A DNA stretch of 64,000 nucleotides from Natronosalvus amylolyticus. GTDB taxonomy: Archaea; Halobacteriota; Halobacteria; Halobacteriales; Natrialbaceae. Within the stretch, counting starts at the first letter, position 1. The number at the start of each line of letters is the position of its first letter. The stretch lies in NCBI RefSeq assembly GCF_024298845.1, contig NZ_CP101156.1, positions 2,046,001-2,110,000 of the forward strand. The letters are read 5' to 3'. This document shows, one piece after another, positions 61,570-64,000 of the stretch. The position numbers and the translations under genes were made by a program. The notes under the pieces were generated by a model. It did no database searches, had not been told where the DNA came from, and worked only from the letters and a program-made list of their open reading frames with translations.

Positions 61570-62595
61570 TCACTCGAGTTCGTCGAACAGTGCCCGGATG
61601 GCCGTCCTGTCTTTGCCGGCACCGAGGGCAAGCCACAGCGTGAGTCGCGCTTTCCAGGCCGGAAGGTCACTTCCGAGGATGGCTCCAGTCTCGAGCAACG
61701 TCGTCGCGCCGCCGGAGCCGCCGTAGACGCCGGCGCTCGAACCGGCGTAACACCGCGAAGTGAGCACAACCGGAATATCGCCCTCGAGCGCCTGCTCGAG
61801 GACACCCCCGAGCGAGGCCGTCGCGTTCCCTAGCCCCGTTCCGGCGAGCACGATACCGTCGACGGCGTCCGGTCCCTCGAGGGCGGCCTCGAGAACGCCC
61901 CCATCGGCACCCAGCGCGTTGGTCACGATGGCGACCTGAACGTCCGGGTCGAAACGGGCGCCGGGAATCGGCGGGACTCGCGGGCCGGGCGAGCCGGAAA
62001 ACCGCAGTCCAGTCGGCGTCTCGACCGCCACCGGCCCCAGGTTCGGCGACTGGAAGGTCTCGAGTTTGCTCGTGTGATGTTTGACGACATCGCGTGCAGC
62101 GTGTACCGTTTCGTTGAACGCGACGTATACGCCCCCGGCGTCCCGGAACCGTTCGTCAGCAGCGGCTCGAACCGCGAGTCGAAGGTTCGTCGGCCCGTCC
62201 GTGCCTAGCTGGTCGAACGACCGCTGTGAGCCCGTACAGACCACCGGGAGCTCCGCCTCGAGAACCGTCTCGAGGAAGTACGCCGTCTCTGCCATCGTAT
62301 CGGTGCCGTGGGTGACGACGACGCCGTCGGCACCCGATCGCGCCGCCCGTTCGACGGCGTCGGCGACCGCGTTGGCGTTCGGCCCGTCCATCTGAAAGCC
62401 AGATACCTGGCAGATATCCTCGACCGTCACCGATGCGAGCGCTTCGATGTCGGGGACGGCCTCGAGTACCGCCGACCCGGATTCGGAGGGCGTTTTACCA
62501 TCTTCACCCGCGGTGCTGGCGATGGTGCCGCCCGTGCTCAACACGTGAACTTCGGGCCTCGAGACGTTCCGTTCGGCTGCGCCTGACTGGTCCAT
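61570..62595 (-). CDS. L-asparaginase, type I-like
   Basis: 341 residues. Both catalytic threonine motifs are present: VLSTGGTIAST near the N-terminus and VVVTHGTDTMAETAYFLE, then VVCTGSQRSFDQLGTDGPTNL. It hydrolyses asparagine to aspartate and ammonia in the cytoplasm (no signal peptide). It is not the GatD subunit: there is no N-terminal AnsA-like extension and no gatE nearby. The ATG at 62595 lies within a perfect CCATACC/GGTATGG inverted repeat. It is divergent from the second MFS gene. Confidence 0.92.
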   Translation of the reverse strand: MDQSGAAERNVSRPEVHVLSTGGTIASTAGEDGKTPSESGSAVLEAVPDIEALASVTVEDICQVSGFQMDGPNANAVADAVERAARSGADGVVVTHGTDTMAETAYFLETVLEAELPVVCTGSQRSFDQLGTDGPTNLRLAVRAAADERFRDAGGVYVAFNETVHAARDVVKHHTSKLETFQSPNLGPVAVETPTGLRFSGSPGPRVPPIPGARFDPDVQVAIVTNALGADGGVLEAALEGPDAVDGIVLAGTGLGNATASLGGVLEQALEGDIPVVLTSRCYAGSSAGVYGGSGGATTLLETGAILGSDLPAWKARLTLWLALGAGKDRTAIRALFDELE

Positions 62596-62607
62596 ACCTC
62601 GGTATGG
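62592..62607. repeat. Inverted repeat covering the asparaginase start codon
   Basis: CCATACC and GGTATGG are perfect complements separated by TC, and the start codon of the minus-strand gene lies inside. It may influence translation start or bind a regulator. Confidence 0.45.
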
Positions 62608-62670
62608 AAACGAATCCCAAAGGGTGTTTCCGGTTGCAGTCGGTCAGTGTAAGCCCTTTCACCGACCGTC

Positions 62671-62758
62671 TCGCTCCAGAACCGCTGCTGGTCACTCGAG
62701 GACATCGCTCGAGAACGGCTGTTGATTATCGAGGACATCGCTCCAGAACGGCTGCCGG
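62671..62758. repeat. Tandem 33/34-bp repeat, about 2.6 copies
   Basis: Units begin with TCGCTC[CG]AGAAC[CG]GCTG at 62671, 62705 and 62738. The first two end with CGAGGACA and the third is truncated. The array lies in the promoter region shared by the asparaginase and MFS copy 2 genes. Copy number could vary between strains. Confidence 0.65.
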
Positions 62759-62817
62759 AACCGACGTGTTCTTTTCCCCTACGAATCGATACACGAGCAC
62801 TGACCGTTTCGCTCACG

Positions 62818-64000
62818 ATGAATCCACTCGCTCGCTGGCGCTACCGGGACACCGTCCTCGCGCTGTGTACGCTCGCCTTCTTCGCGACGATGGTCGCCCG
62901 CCTCGCGATTAGCCCGGTCGTTCCCGACGTCATGGAGACGTTCGAAGTCTCGAACAGCGTCGTCGGAATCGCGCTCTCGGGCCTGTGGATGACCTACTTT
63001 CTGGTGCAGTTTCCGAGCGGTATCCTGGCCGACCGGTTTGGCGAACGACCGATCATCCTGCTCGCCGTCGGCGGCACCGCGGTGACGACGCTGCTCATCG
63101 CGCTCGCACCGACGTTCTGGGTGTTCCTGTTTGCCACGCTTGCGCTGGGTGCACTCGCCGGATTGCACTATAGCGTCGCCACGACGCTGCTCACCCGAAC
63201 CTACGACAACATCGGGTCGGCCATCGGCATCCACAACGGTGGCGGGCCACTCGCCGGACTGATCGCCCCCGTCCTCGTGGCCGCAATCGCGGTCCGATAC
63301 GGTTGGCGACCCGCCGTCGCGCTCGGCGTCATCGTCGCCGTCCCCATCTTCGTCCTCTTCGCCTGGCGGGTCGAACCCACCGAGCCACAGCGGCCCGACC
63401 AGCCCATGCGCGAACGCCTCGAACTCGAGCCCCTGCTCGAAGTGCTCTCTCGGCCGCCAATCGCCTTTACCGTCGGGCTCGCCATCTGCTGTGCGTTCGT
63501 CTGGCAGGGGTTGGCGTCGTTCATGCCGACGTTTCTGATGGACCATCGCAACCACTCACAGACCCTCGCGGGGATCGTCTTTTCGGCCTACTTCGTCGTC
63601 CAGACGATCACGCAGGTCGGCGTCGGGGCCGTCTCCGACCGCTACGGCCGTGACATCGCCGCCGCCGGCTGTATGATCTGTGGCTCGAGCGGGTTGCTCC
63701 TGTTCGTGTTCGTTTCCGGCTGGCTCGCCATCGGCCTCGGCGTGGTGCTCGTGGGAACTGGACTCGGCTGGGGGGCAGCACTGTTGCCCCGCGTCATGGA
63801 CAACCTCTCGGAAGCCGAGCGCGGTGCCGGCTTCGGCCTGGTCCGGACCGTCTACGGCGTCGTCGGGGCGCTCGGCTCGGTCGGCACCGGATTTTTCGCC
63901 GACCAGTTCGGCTGGGCCGTTTCGTTTACCATCCTCGCCGGGTTTCTGGCGCTCGTGCTGGTGGCACTGGTTGGCAATTACGTGTTCCGACTCGGGTACT
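62818..64000 (+). CDS. MFS transporter (copy 2), cut at the window end
   Basis: 394 codons are visible, reading MNPLARWRYRDTVLALCTLA at the start and VGNYVFRLGY at the end. The last base is T, which is compatible with a stop codon starting exactly at the window edge, so probably only two bases are missing. It has MFS motifs LADRFGERPIIL, GLHYSVATTLLTRTYDNIGSAIGIHNGGG and VSDRYGRDIAAAGC. It is a close paralogue of the protein at 55155, aligned end to end. No start-site doubt: ATG 62818 precedes the first helix. Substrate unknown. Confidence 0.9.
   Translation, partial: MNPLARWRYRDTVLALCTLAFFATMVARLAISPVVPDVMETFEVSNSVVGIALSGLWMTYFLVQFPSGILADRFGERPIILLAVGGTAVTTLLIALAPTFWVFLFATLALGALAGLHYSVATTLLTRTYDNIGSAIGIHNGGGPLAGLIAPVLVAAIAVRYGWRPAVALGVIVAVPIFVLFAWRVEPTEPQRPDQPMRERLELEPLLEVLSRPPIAFTVGLAICCAFVWQGLASFMPTFLMDHRNHSQTLAGIVFSAYFVVQTITQVGVGAVSDRYGRDIAAAGCMICGSSGLLLFVFVSGWLAIGLGVVLVGTGLGWGAALLPRVMDNLSEAERGAGFGLVRTVYGVVGALGSVGTGFFADQFGWAVSFTILAGFLALVLVALVGNYVFRLGY

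Noticed and set aside
62779-63555. 258-residue minus-strand frame over MFS copy 2
   Set aside because: Shadow of the transporter; its antisense twin also appears over MFS copy 1, as expected from paralogous codon patterns.

Overview
This window looks like chromosomal DNA from a haloarchaeon (class Halobacteria). The proteins are strongly acidic, the DNA is GC-rich and full of CTCGAG, many genes have a TATA box about 25-30 bp before the start codon with little or no leader, and the families are haloarchaeal (Cdc6/Orc1, Hef, Hel308, RadA, KEOPS Cgi121, tRNA-splicing endonuclease, auto-antigen p27-type zinc protein, DUF7344, DUF5305). The CTCGAG abundance and overall gene content resemble Natrialbaceae, but that rank is an inference.

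Layout. 1-8.7 kb: methionine aminopeptidase, DUF368 lipid-carrier transporter family, MutS-like ATPase, Cdc6/Orc1, DUF389 and TspO membrane proteins. 8.8-15.2 kb: Hef, DCC thiol protein, p27-type protein, GNAT, LOG-like protein, malate dehydrogenase, ferredoxin. 15.3-18.5 kb: PiT transporter, an MgtE-like membrane domain split into two genes, and a universal stress protein. 18.5-30.9 kb: Hel308 overlapping cgi121, an Old-Yellow-Enzyme relative, a HAD phosphatase, a second Ski2/Brr2-like helicase, a NucS-like protein with four C4 zinc-finger modules, EndA and a histidine kinase. 30.96-32.48 kb: a tnpB-only IS200/IS605-type element. 32.5-39.5 kb: hisB, an ACT-domain protein, small membrane proteins, dUTPase and aconitase.

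40.3-48.7 kb is the most unusual region. A membrane-anchored DUF7344 regulator and a small exported protein face, across a promoter region carrying five AGTCAAC-like motifs, two Tat-type exported proteins and a 521-residue surface protein. Then comes a 600-bp gene-free stretch rich in inverted repeats, followed by a rhomboid-like protease, an S26B signal peptidase with an extra extracellular domain, and a DUF5305 protein. The three small exported proteins share the same post-signal motif (SGAFS, a few residues, then R-[TS]-[VI]). I infer a dedicated surface-fibre or surface-protein assembly locus comparable to TasA/SipW or archaeal bundling pili.

48.8-64 kb: flavodoxin-like, TPR and DUF424 proteins, an ABC-2 transporter pair, SufS and SufU flanking an MFS transporter, RadA, a PQQ-type propeller, UvrC, L-asparaginase and a second, paralogous MFS transporter cut at its stop codon by the window end.

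DNA-transaction genes are frequent (MutS-like, Cdc6/Orc1, Hef, Hel308, Brr2-like helicase, NucS-like protein, RadA, UvrC). Hef and Hel308 each carry a PCNA-binding-type motif. I found no rRNA, convincing tRNA or CRISPR array. A gene-free interval at 39.5-40.3 kb holds a possible structured RNA with a terminator-like end.
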